The notes under the pieces are model-generated. The model made no database searches and was not told the origin of the DNA. It worked only from the letters and a program-made list of their open reading frames with translations. Both the position numbers and the translations under genes were made by a program. From NCBI GenBank assembly GCA_900539645.1, contig UQCY01000044.1, positions 1 through 13,155 of the forward strand: 13,155 bases of DNA, given 5' to 3'. The stretch's first letter is position 1. Each line of letters begins with the position of its first letter. Positions 1-6,546 of this stretch are shown here, piece after piece. The stretch is from an uncultured Clostridium sp. Its GTDB lineage: Bacteria; Bacillota; Clostridia; Peptostreptococcales; Peptostreptococcaceae.

Positions 1-457
1 AGTATTTTTTGTTAAATTTATTTTTTTAACACTTTTATTTATTTTTATTGATTTTTTATATATTCGATACTATCTTTAAAAAAATTTATTTTTATAGTTT
101 TTTTCTATATCGTTGTACTTTTAAAAGAATTTTCAGAAAAGTCCTCAATTCTACTTTTATATACTAAGTATAACGTAACATATTTAACCACAATTTCTTT
201 TTTAGTTTTTTTAAATATAATTTTATTTTTACTTAAAAAAATGCACAGCCAAAAAATCAAATTTTTTCTCGGCTGTGCAATATTTCTTAAATTTATTATT
301 TCAATTTTTATTTTTATCCTTCAAAAATCACATAGATTTTTTTTATAAATCTACAAATTTTAATAATATTTTCTTAATATTTTTCATAAATCAATATCAA
401 AAAAATATTAATCCAATCAAATTTTTCACACTAATTTTCAATAATTTTTATGCCAAT
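1..457. other. AT-rich stretch without a convincing gene
   Basis: This stretch is almost entirely A and T. The only long open frame in it (starting near 275 on the plus strand) is low-complexity Phe/Ile/Asn/Tyr-rich translation that runs antisense into the hydroxyacid dehydrogenase gene, so I reject it as coding. It holds the terminator at 243-278 and a small perfect inverted repeat at 160-172 (TATACT-A-AGTATA). That repeat could be an operator or a chance AT palindrome. The first 240 bases may be a leader or promoter region for a gene beyond the left edge, but I see no clear promoter. Confidence 0.6.
243..278 (-). terminator. Intrinsic terminator of the carboxypeptidase/dehydrogenase pair
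   Basis: GCACAGCC at 243-250 pairs with GGCTGTGC at 271-278. The inner A-run (251-256) and T-run (262-267) can extend the stem after a short bulge. On the minus strand the hairpin is followed directly by a run of seven T (rc of 235-241). It lies about 180 nt after the stop codon of the dehydrogenase, so the transcript would have an unusually long 3' untranslated tail. On the plus strand the following bases are less T-rich, so the polarity is best for the minus strand. Confidence 0.8.
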
Positions 458-1393
458 TTAGTATCCCCTCATTACATCGACATATTTTTCTGGCTTACCT
501 GTTTCGATAAATGCTTTAAGATTTTTATAAACATTTTCAAAAAGTCTCTCTTCATTTCTATCAGATACCCAAGAATTGTGTGGAGTGATTATAAGATTTT
601 CTACATTCCAAAGAGATCTTTCTTTTGATAGTGGTTCCTTGTCGAAAACATCTAACGCAATCCCTCTAAACTTAGGTGCATACTCTTCTAAATCATCTAA
701 ATTGACAAGATTTCCTCTACCTAAATTCATAAATATAGATCCGTCCTTCATAATCTCAAACTTATCTCTATTTATCATACCCTCAGTTTCCTTTGTTGAA
801 GGCATAACTGCGATTACAATATCACACTCTTTAAAAACAGTATCCATATCCTCTGCTTTGAAGCATTTGTCAAAATACTCAACATCTCTACCAGAAGTAT
901 TAACGCCCCATACCTCTACTCCAAAAGCTTTTAATCTCTTAGCTGTTTCCATACCAATTCCACCAGTACCTAAAATACCAGCTCTCTTTCCTACCAATTC
1001 TAAAAGTGACATATCCACCTTCCAAAGTGACTCTTCCTGATTTTTAAAGAATTTCTTAGAGTTTTTGTATATGTTTAACACGTTCATAACCGCAAATTCA
1101 GCAATAGGAACGCTGTAGCCACCGCTGTTGTTCGCAAGATATATCCCTCTATCTCTAAAAACTTCCTTTGGAATATGATCAAATCCCACGCTAGCAAGCT
1201 GTAGGAATTTTAAATTCTTCATCTGAGTATAATCTAATCTTGAAGTGTAGTAATAAACAAAAGCTGCATCCACTTCATTTACCTCAGGAGTGTTTTGAAG
1301 CTTTCTATCCTCTACAAAAACTAGCTCGTACCCTAAATCCTCTATCATCTTCATCTTTTCATCGTCGAATTTTTTAGTAATAAGTAATTTCAT
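458..1393 (-). CDS. D-isomer-specific 2-hydroxyacid dehydrogenase
   Basis: The 311-residue protein is a cytoplasmic NAD(P)-dependent oxidoreductase that would interconvert a 2-keto acid and a D-2-hydroxy acid. The Rossmann signature GTGGIG lies at residues 142-147. The family's catalytic triad is visible as Arg226 (NLGRGN), Glu253 (DKEPL) and His272 (TPHNSW). Length fits the single-substrate enzymes; there is no ACT regulatory domain as in long SerA proteins, so a biosynthetic 3-phosphoglycerate role is not supported. The position after the second Rossmann strand reads VNTSGR rather than an acidic residue, which in this family often goes with NADP(H) preference. The ATG has a good GAGGGTGA ribosome site. 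It starts 40 nt after the carboxypeptidase stop with no terminator between, so the two are probably cotranscribed. The exact substrate cannot be read from the sequence. Confidence 0.9.
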   Translation of the reverse strand: MKLLITKKFDDEKMKMIEDLGYELVFVEDRKLQNTPEVNEVDAAFVYYYTSRLDYTQMKNLKFLQLASVGFDHIPKEVFRDRGIYLANNSGGYSVPIAEFAVMNVLNIYKNSKKFFKNQEESLWKVDMSLLELVGKRAGILGTGGIGMETAKRLKAFGVEVWGVNTSGRDVEYFDKCFKAEDMDTVFKECDIVIAVMPSTKETEGMINRDKFEIMKDGSIFMNLGRGNLVNLDDLEEYAPKFRGIALDVFDKEPLSKERSLWNVENLIITPHNSWVSDRNEERLFENVYKNLKAFIETGKPEKYVDVMRGY

Positions 1394-1433
1394 AATATCA
1401 CCCTCAATTTAACCTATATAACTTTTCTGCAGA

Positions 1434-2696
1434 CTAAACAACTACTGTATATGGTAGCTCCTTTTTCTCGTCTGTTTTGTCGATATTAAATAATCTCTTT
1501 ATCTTATTACCCATTAATTTTGCTCTTGAAACAAGCGAAATATGCTCTAAATCGCTGCTCACTAGAGGCACTGACTGTATTACATCTCCGTACTGATCTA
1601 TATAATCTAAATACGCAACAGTAGTTTCCTCATTAGGTGTAGCATCTACTTTTGTATATCTAACTTTTTCAGTTATATCTTCGTTGTTTTTCACAACACC
1701 GTAGCAATCTCTCTTAGGCTGTAAATCTATATTATCTAAACCTGATATATTGTCTATATTACCTGTTGCAACAGTTTCGCCTTTTTTACACATAAGCTTA
1801 GTTTCAAAGTTTTCTCCTAAATTATAAAGTGCGTTTGCAGACCGAACTCTATCCTCTTTACACCAGTTGCCCATAACAACGCCTATCATTCTATTGTCTA
1901 TGTCGCTTTTTCCATCTGAATTCATCTTATCTGTGAATACTAGACAGTATCCTGCTAAATCTGTATATCCTGTTTTTAATCCGTCTACATTTGAATGTAA
2001 GTGAAGAAGTGGATTTGTATTGTAGTAATTGCAATCCCTTGAAGGGTCGTGATCAAGCTTGCAATCTGTAATAGCAATAGTTTCTTCTTCATAATCGTCA
2101 AGTAAGTTCTTTGTCATAGTAGCTATATCTCTAGCTGTAGAGTGGTTCTGTTTTGGATCGCCGTCTTTTTTAGTCCAGTCGTATATAGGTAGTCCATTTG
2201 GATTTATAAAGTAAGTATTTTTCATACCTAATTCTTTAGCTTTTGCATTCATTCTTTCAACAAATGCATCTACATCGCCGTTACATACATGAGATGCAAT
2301 AGCAACTGCACCGTCATTTGCAGATACAATCATAAGCCCTTTTAAAAGCTCATTGAATTTAACTTTTTCACCTTCTTTAAGGTGCATAGTAGATCCGCTA
2401 ACTTTTAGCATCTTCTTGTCTATAGTAACTATATCGTCTTTTTTAACTTCTCCATTCTTTATCGCATCCTGAGCAACATAGAAAGTCATAACCTTACTAA
2501 TACTAGCAAGTGGAACCTGTTTATCTGGTTCTTTTGAAGTTATAACCCTTCCTGTTTTTTGGTCTACTAGTATTGAATTTTTAGAGTATATCTCTGCAAC
2601 CGGCTTCTTCTTTGCTTCGGCTGCATAACCAGTGGCTGGTATAACAAATAGTACAGCCAACATAATTGCAGTTAGTTTTTTTAGTATTTTTCCCAT
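1434..2696 (-). CDS. D-alanyl-D-alanine carboxypeptidase, PBP5/DacA type (peptidase S11)
   Basis: This 420-residue secreted penicillin-binding protein would trim the terminal D-Ala from peptidoglycan pentapeptides. An N-terminal signal peptide (about residues 1-25, hydrophobic core IMLAVLFVIP, likely cut near GYA/AEA) exports it. All three active-site motifs are present: Ser65-x-x-Lys68 (SISK), Ser125-Ala-Asn127 (SAN) and Lys241-Thr-Gly243 (KTG). The region after about residue 300 matches the all-beta C-terminal domain of PBP5-like enzymes. It ends with a basic amphipathic stretch near 392-405 that could act as membrane anchor, then a short acidic/basic tail. AAAGGAGA precedes the ATG. It is first in a pair with the downstream hydroxyacid dehydrogenase; I see no functional reason for that pairing. 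Confidence 0.95.
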   Translation of the reverse strand: MGKILKKLTAIMLAVLFVIPATGYAAEAKKKPVAEIYSKNSILVDQKTGRVITSKEPDKQVPLASISKVMTFYVAQDAIKNGEVKKDDIVTIDKKMLKVSGSTMHLKEGEKVKFNELLKGLMIVSANDGAVAIASHVCNGDVDAFVERMNAKAKELGMKNTYFINPNGLPIYDWTKKDGDPKQNHSTARDIATMTKNLLDDYEEETIAITDCKLDHDPSRDCNYYNTNPLLHLHSNVDGLKTGYTDLAGYCLVFTDKMNSDGKSDIDNRMIGVVMGNWCKEDRVRSANALYNLGENFETKLMCKKGETVATGNIDNISGLDNIDLQPKRDCYGVVKNNEDITEKVRYTKVDATPNEETTVAYLDYIDQYGDVIQSVPLVSSDLEHISLVSRAKLMGNKIKRLFNIDKTDEKKELPYTVVV

Positions 2697-2762
2697 ATTC
2701 TCTCCTTTGCTAATTGTAATTTTAATTATCTCACCTAAAACACATATCTTTTTTTATTTTAC

Positions 2763-2819
2763 TACAAAATTTGTATACTGTATAGAAATAGAGACCAATC
2801 TTTAGATTTAAAAAATCTA
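2763..2819. promoter_or_regulatory. Inverted repeats and weak promoter upstream of the carboxypeptidase
   Basis: Two perfect inverted repeats lie here. TACAAA-A-TTTGTA is at 2763-2775, and TAGATTT-AAA-AAATCTA is at 2803-2819. On the minus strand a possible promoter reads TTGGTC (2798-2793), a 17-bp spacer, then TACAAA (2775-2770). The first repeat would therefore cover the -10 element, as expected for a repressor site. The match to the sigma-A consensus is only moderate (four of six at -10), and AT-rich DNA yields such palindromes by chance. Confidence 0.35.
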
Positions 2820-2897
2820 TTTATTAGAACTCTTATCGTCTATAAAAGTCAAATTTATATGTTTATTAAAATTTAAAATAAATTTTCTTAAATGTTG

Positions 2898-2903
2898 TAT
2901 AAT
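2898..2903 (+). promoter_or_regulatory. Consensus -10 box before the short membrane protein
   Basis: A perfect TATAAT lies 23 bases before the ATG at 2927. No good -35 is visible at the usual distance (the bases there are AAAATA). Transcription from it would give a leader of under 20 nt lacking a Shine-Dalgarno sequence. Confidence 0.35.
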
Positions 2904-2926
2904 TAAATTGTGTTACAAGTTTTTCG

Positions 2927-3400
2927 ATGATATTTTCAGAAATGGCAAATATAAATATTTCTCTTGTTGTAAACTTTATAACCATTTTACTTTTAATTTT
3001 GTGCGGGATTTTTCTAGGAAAGTCGTTCTTTAGCGGAAGTATTTTTAGCTGTATCTGCTATCTAGGATTTTTTACATTTTTTAGTAGCTTAGATGTTTTC
3101 TTCGTTACAAATCCAATCGTACTAGTTTTGATAGCAGGTACAACAATCAGAATCGGCTACTATTTCTGCATATCGGCAAAATCCACCGCTATCGGATTTG
3201 ATGTAATCGCACTAATATTAAATAAATACAATCCAAAGATAAATATCTCACTCGCAATGGGCGCTATAAATATTTGCGTATTGATGCTTGGATTTTTCAA
3301 TTACGGTATAATATCTGTAATCTTGGGAATTATTTTAACAGTTGTCCAATCATTTACATTGAATAATTTCCTAAAATTTACAAAAGTTAATAAAAATTAA
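2927..3400 (+). CDS. Short YitT/YczE-like membrane protein, probably truncated
   Basis: The 157-residue product is strongly hydrophobic, with about four membrane segments (roughly residues 10-30, 36-57, 61-80 and 108-140). The stretch around residues 70-117 resembles the second half of the YitT membrane domain: a glycine-containing helix, then the GFDVIALILNKYNPKINISL segment, then another helix. Typical YitT proteins are about 280 residues; this one lacks the first helix and the C-terminal cytoplasmic DUF2179 domain. Neither possible start (2927 or 2942) has a recognisable ribosome binding site, and a stop codon closes the frame at 2900. The gene could be a decaying remnant or a compact family member. 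Function of the family is not established, so I assign none. Confidence 0.55.
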   Translation: MIFSEMANINISLVVNFITILLLILCGIFLGKSFFSGSIFSCICYLGFFTFFSSLDVFFVTNPIVLVLIAGTTIRIGYYFCISAKSTAIGFDVIALILNKYNPKINISLAMGAINICVLMLGFFNYGIISVILGIILTVVQSFTLNNFLKFTKVNKN

Positions 3401-3411
3401 CATCTGTATTT

Positions 3412-3439
3412 TTGAAAATTTGAAGGATTTGTCTATATT
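3412..3439 (+). promoter_or_regulatory. Promoter of the nitroreductase gene
   Basis: TTGAAA at 3412-3417 and TATATT at 3434-3439 are separated by 16 bp. Each is within one mismatch of the sigma-A consensus. The start point would be near 3446, giving a leader of about 60 nt. Confidence 0.5.
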
Positions 3440-3461
3440 TTAGAGAATTTTAATACTAAAT

Positions 3462-3481
3462 AAGTTTAATTTTTTAAACTT
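3462..3481 (+). promoter_or_regulatory. Perfect inverted repeat in the nitroreductase leader
   Basis: AAGTTTAA (3462-3469) and TTAAACTT (3474-3481) are perfect 8-bp inverted copies around TTTT. They end ten bases before the ribosome binding site AGAGGAG (3491-3497). This could be a repressor site or a small RNA hairpin. It is A/T-rich, so chance is possible. Confidence 0.35.
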
Positions 3482-3505
3482 GAATTTCAAAAGAGGAGTG
3501 ATTTT

Positions 3506-4000
3506 ATGAATAGTATATTTCACAGAACTAGTGTAAGAAGTTACACAGAACAACCTGTAGAACAGGAAAAAATAGAAAAAATATTAAGAGCTGGTATGGC
3601 AGCACCATCTGCAATGAACCAGCAACCATGGGAATTCTACGTTGTAGAAAATAAAGATGTATTAGAAAAACTATCAAAATGTAGCCAGTATGCAGGAAGT
3701 GTAGCAAAATCAGCGGTTACATTTGTAGTATGCTACAGAAACGACTCTCTTCGTGCAGACTACAGAGAAATAGACTGCTCTGCTTGCACAGAAAACATGC
3801 TTCTTGAAATAGACCAACTAGGACTTGGAGCAGTGTGGATTGGTATAGCTCCAATCAAAGAAAGAATGGACGACGTGGCTAAAGTATTAGACATGCCTGA
3901 AAACCTAAGTGCATTTGCTCTTGTAGCTTGCGGATACCCAGAAAAAATAAAAGAACAACAAGATAGATTTGAAGAAAATAGAATACATTATGTAAAATAA
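3506..4000 (+). CDS. Nitroreductase-family FMN oxidoreductase
   Basis: The 164-residue protein belongs to the short nitroreductase family: FMN-dependent, NAD(P)H-using, homodimeric cytoplasmic enzymes that reduce nitro groups, quinones or flavins. Visible family features are the N-terminal FMN-phosphate motif R7-T-S9-V-R11, the PSAMNQQPW segment (residues 34-42) and the GLGAVWIG segment (106-113). Length is at the short end of the family but no element is missing. The ATG has a strong AGAGGAG site eight bases upstream. The gene has its own promoter and ends directly in the long palindrome at 4004-4185. Several cysteines (59, 76, 91, 94, 142) are present but do not form a cluster motif. The physiological substrate is unknown. 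Confidence 0.92.
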   Translation: MNSIFHRTSVRSYTEQPVEQEKIEKILRAGMAAPSAMNQQPWEFYVVENKDVLEKLSKCSQYAGSVAKSAVTFVVCYRNDSLRADYREIDCSACTENMLLEIDQLGLGAVWIGIAPIKERMDDVAKVLDMPENLSAFALVACGYPEKIKEQQDRFEENRIHYVK

Positions 4001-4003
4001 ATA

Positions 4004-4185
4004 AAAATTTGCTAATCTTTTGATACTATGAGAAGCATATGAGATATAGACAAACTTCTCTCCAGGCTTCGACGTGCGTGTTAGTAAATAGTTCTGTTGT
4101 AATTAAAACCCGCGTCTGCAGATTGTCGAGAGAGTTTTGCCTATATCTCATATGCTACATATTATCAATAATTTTAGCAAATTTT
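4004..4185. repeat. Long imperfect palindrome between two convergent genes
   Basis: The whole 187-bp gap between the two convergent stop codons folds back on itself. The outer arms AAAATTTGCTAA (4004-4015) and TTAGCAAATTTT (4174-4185) are perfect. TGATA (4021-4025) pairs with TATCA (4163-4167). A perfect 16-bp stem follows (AGCATATGAGATATAG, 4034-4049, with 4141-4156). The stem continues as CAAA/TTTG and TCTCTC/GAGAGA (4057-4062 with 4128-4133). The tip holds a GC-richer weaker stem (GACG 4071-4074 with CGTC 4113-4116) and a loop of roughly 20 nt. It likely ends transcription from both sides. Its length far exceeds a normal terminator, so it may also be a small mobile element remnant, a structured RNA or an invertible segment. 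Confidence 0.85.
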
Positions 4186-4187
4186 AT

Positions 4188-5117
4188 TTAATTCCATTGG
4201 AAATTCCACAATTTATTTTTGTATATTTTTTTAGCTAATTTGTCTATGTTAAAACTCTCCATATACTTGTCTACACTGTCTGGACAGAATGCGTAAAATT
4301 CTTCTGTAAATCTTATTTTATCCTCATCATCGACAGGTTTTTCCACTATATACTCAAGAGTGTTGTGACTTATTGCAAAAGGAATTGCTCCATATTTTTC
4401 AAACCAATATTTTGATATAGCCATAATATCTTCATTTCCTGGGCAATCATTCCATCCACCAAAAGGTATATATGCAAATATTTCCCAAGGATTTTTTACA
4501 GGGATTTCTGCAATTAAGATTTCCCCTTGCTTTTCTATTTGTTCTTCAAAATCAAGGTCGTCCATATCTGCAGTCGGATCATCTTCCACCTCAAGCTCGT
4601 CCCTTTCTAGCTCATAACCACCAAAATACTCTCTATTATTATCAATCATCTCATCTAGCAGCTCTTTACCATTAGAAAAATCCTTAGAAATCATATTTTT
4701 TCTATATCTCTCTATGACCTCACTTGTTTCAAAGTCGATAGTTCCATTTTTGAAAAAATCTTCAACATTTGTATCCTCTCTAATCCCCAAGTCCATTATG
4801 CTCTCAGAGTCGTCATCGCTGTCTATAACTGCATTCATAATAACAGCATTTAGTAAATTATTGCTTATATCCACAATAATAGGGATAAAATCCCCCTCTT
4901 TTGACCTTTGAAGTGACTCAAGATATCCACATATGATATCGTTATCCTCAGAATTTACTGGATAATATTTGCAGTCGCAGTTTAAAAAGCTCTTCATTAT
5001 CTTTGCTTGCTTAGACATTTCTTGCACGATTGGAGTTTCTTTTCCTGTGTTTTCTGGTATATTTTCTATGTAGTTTTTTTCATTTTCAATTCTCTCAATT
5101 ATCTTATCAATCAACAT
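4188..5117 (-). CDS. DUF4253 domain protein
   Basis: The 309-residue soluble protein has no signal peptide or membrane segment. Residues 211-309 carry the hallmarks of DUF4253: WEIFAYIPFGGWNDCP (211-226), a following helix ending KYWFEKYGA (236-244), the EFYAFCPDSVD block (273-283) and the aromatic C-terminus LWNFQWN (303-309). An upstream GDFIPIIVDIS segment (75-85) fits the usual N-terminal half of such proteins. Between the halves is a very acidic stretch (about 171-192). AGGAGG precedes the ATG at ideal spacing, and a good promoter lies at 5188-5216. The gene stands alone, converging on the nitroreductase. The biochemical role of the family is not known to me. Confidence 0.85.
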   Translation of the reverse strand: MLIDKIIERIENEKNYIENIPENTGKETPIVQEMSKQAKIMKSFLNCDCKYYPVNSEDNDIICGYLESLQRSKEGDFIPIIVDISNNLLNAVIMNAVIDSDDDSESIMDLGIREDTNVEDFFKNGTIDFETSEVIERYRKNMISKDFSNGKELLDEMIDNNREYFGGYELERDELEVEDDPTADMDDLDFEEQIEKQGEILIAEIPVKNPWEIFAYIPFGGWNDCPGNEDIMAISKYWFEKYGAIPFAISHNTLEYIVEKPVDDEDKIRFTEEFYAFCPDSVDKYMESFNIDKLAKKIYKNKLWNFQWN

Positions 5118-5187
5118 AAAATCCTCCTAAAAAGGTTTTATTTTTTCTTTAATCTTCAATCAAAATCATTTCTTAATCTTAATTAAG

Positions 5188-5216
5188 AGTATATACTTCA
5201 TAGATTAATTTTTCAA
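5188..5216 (-). promoter_or_regulatory. Promoter of the DUF4253 gene
   Basis: On the minus strand TTGAAA (5216-5211) and TATACT (5193-5188) are separated by exactly 17 bp; each has one mismatch to the sigma-A consensus. The expected start is near 5181. A perfect 12-bp palindrome, TCTTAATTAAGA (5177-5188), lies over the start region and could be an operator. Confidence 0.6.
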
Positions 5217-5268
5217 GAAAGTCGTATTTTCAGCATAGTATAAAAAATCTATATAAACCATAAACACA

Positions 5269-6483
5269 TTATTTCTTCTCCAATAATTTTAATACAGACA
5301 ATGACATAACCTTAGATATTAATAAAACGGATTTTTCATCTAGTTCAAAGCTATCACTATGTATTGGATAATCATTTTCTCCTTTTCCAATTCCAACAAA
5401 GAAATAGCATGATGGTACAAGTTCAGAAATCTTACAAAAACCATCTCCTCCCATAAATAATGGTGGCTTCACTGCTATTTCTTCATCTAATTCAGATACA
5501 GCATCACTTACTATTTTAGAAATATACTCGTCATTTTTTACAGATTCTATATACATTCTATAATCATATTCATAATCTGCGCCATATATACTACAAATAT
5601 TTTTTACAATACTTTCAATAACAGCTCCTATTTTCTTATTATCAGATTCGTATTGAGTCCTTATATTTCCCTTGATTTCAGCTTCTTTTGGAATAATATT
5701 CCACCCATCTAAATCACCTGCATTCATATAAGTAATAGAAATAACAGATGCTCTATCAGGCTCTATATAACTTCTTTGAATACCTTGTATAGCTGAGTAT
5801 ATCTGATTAAGAATCATTATAGAATCTATACATTTTGATGGCTCTGATGAATGACCTTGCTTGCCTATTACCTTTATTGAAAATCCACCTGGAACCCCTG
5901 TTGTTTCACCAATATTTATCCCTATCTTTCCAAATTTCAACTTTGTAAATACATGAGCTGCTATAGCTGCATCAACATTTGAACTTTTACTATCATTTAT
6001 ATCCTTTAAAAGAATCCCTTTATCCACTAATTTCTGAGCATTTAATCCACTTGCATCTTCTTCACAAGGTTGAAATACTAATCTAACTCTTCCCGAAAAA
6101 TTATTTTCTAATTTTTTTAAAATATAACCTGCGCCCAATATTCCTGATATATGTGCATCATGACCACATGCATGCATTCTATTTTCTATTGTAGACTTAT
6201 ATTCTATTTCCGTTTTTTCATTTATGCATAGTGCATCCATATCAGCTCTAAGAAGAATCATTTTTTCATTATTTTCTTCTTTTTTTCCAAAAATTTCTGC
6301 TATTATACCTTGATTTTCTATAAGCTCATACTTAATATCCCATTTATCTAAATAATTACAAACCAAATCTCTTGTCTTTGAAATTTCACATCCAAGTTCT
6401 GGATTTTTATGAATAGTTCTTCTTATTTCAATTAAAGTTTCTTCAATTTCAGACGCTAAATTATTTATTTGATATTTTTCCAA
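5269..6483 (-). CDS. M20-family amidohydrolase (N-acyl-amino-acid hydrolase type)
   Basis: The gene encodes a 404-residue cytoplasmic zinc or manganese hydrolase of the M20D group (HipO/YxeP/AbgB relatives), which cleave the amide bond of N-acyl amino acids. Motifs from the chosen start: RADMDAL (79-85), MHACGHDAH (103-111), PCEED (139-143) and IHSDSFELDE (374-383). These supply the expected metal ligands Cys106, His108, Glu142, His177 and His375 and the catalytic Glu141. I chose TTG at 6483 because AAAGGAG (6498-6492) lies eight bases upstream. A TTG at 6501 would place that ribosome site inside the coding sequence. The gene lies 63 nt after the ATPase/lyase fusion, with a terminator hairpin between, so it is probably expressed by readthrough. 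Its context suggests deacylation of an imported cysteine conjugate (inference). Confidence 0.92.
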   Translation of the reverse strand: MEKYQINNLASEIEETLIEIRRTIHKNPELGCEISKTRDLVCNYLDKWDIKYELIENQGIIAEIFGKKEENNEKMILLRADMDALCINEKTEIEYKSTIENRMHACGHDAHISGILGAGYILKKLENNFSGRVRLVFQPCEEDASGLNAQKLVDKGILLKDINDSKSSNVDAAIAAHVFTKLKFGKIGINIGETTGVPGGFSIKVIGKQGHSSEPSKCIDSIMILNQIYSAIQGIQRSYIEPDRASVISITYMNAGDLDGWNIIPKEAEIKGNIRTQYESDNKKIGAVIESIVKNICSIYGADYEYDYRMYIESVKNDEYISKIVSDAVSELDEEIAVKPPLFMGGDGFCKISELVPSCYFFVGIGKGENDYPIHSDSFELDEKSVLLISKVMSLSVLKLLEKK

Positions 6484-6506
6484 ATTAAAAACTCCTTTCA
6501 AAAAAT

Positions 6507-6532
6507 AAAAGATGGCTATTACACCATCTTTT
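6507..6532 (-). terminator. Intercistronic terminator/attenuator before the amidohydrolase
   Basis: AAAAGATGG (6507-6515) and CCATCTTTT (6524-6532) form a perfect 9-bp stem with an 8-nt loop. On the minus strand it is followed by A and a run of six T, then immediately by the AAAGGAG ribosome site of the amidohydrolase. This has the form of an intrinsic terminator, and it should reduce transcription of the amidohydrolase relative to the transporter genes. Confidence 0.8.
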
Positions 6533-6546
6533 ACATATCCAATACT

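Noticed and set aside
275..628. Plus-strand open frame of 117 codons at the left end
   Set aside because: Low-complexity Phe/Ile/Asn-rich translation of AT-rich DNA, no ribosome site, and its second half is antisense to the hydroxyacid dehydrogenase.
4020..4050. Promoter-like TTGATA and TATAGA inside the long palindrome
   Set aside because: The plus-strand spacing is 19 bp and the mirrored minus-strand version (17 bp, TATAGG) is weak; the symmetry of the palindrome creates both, so I do not call a promoter.
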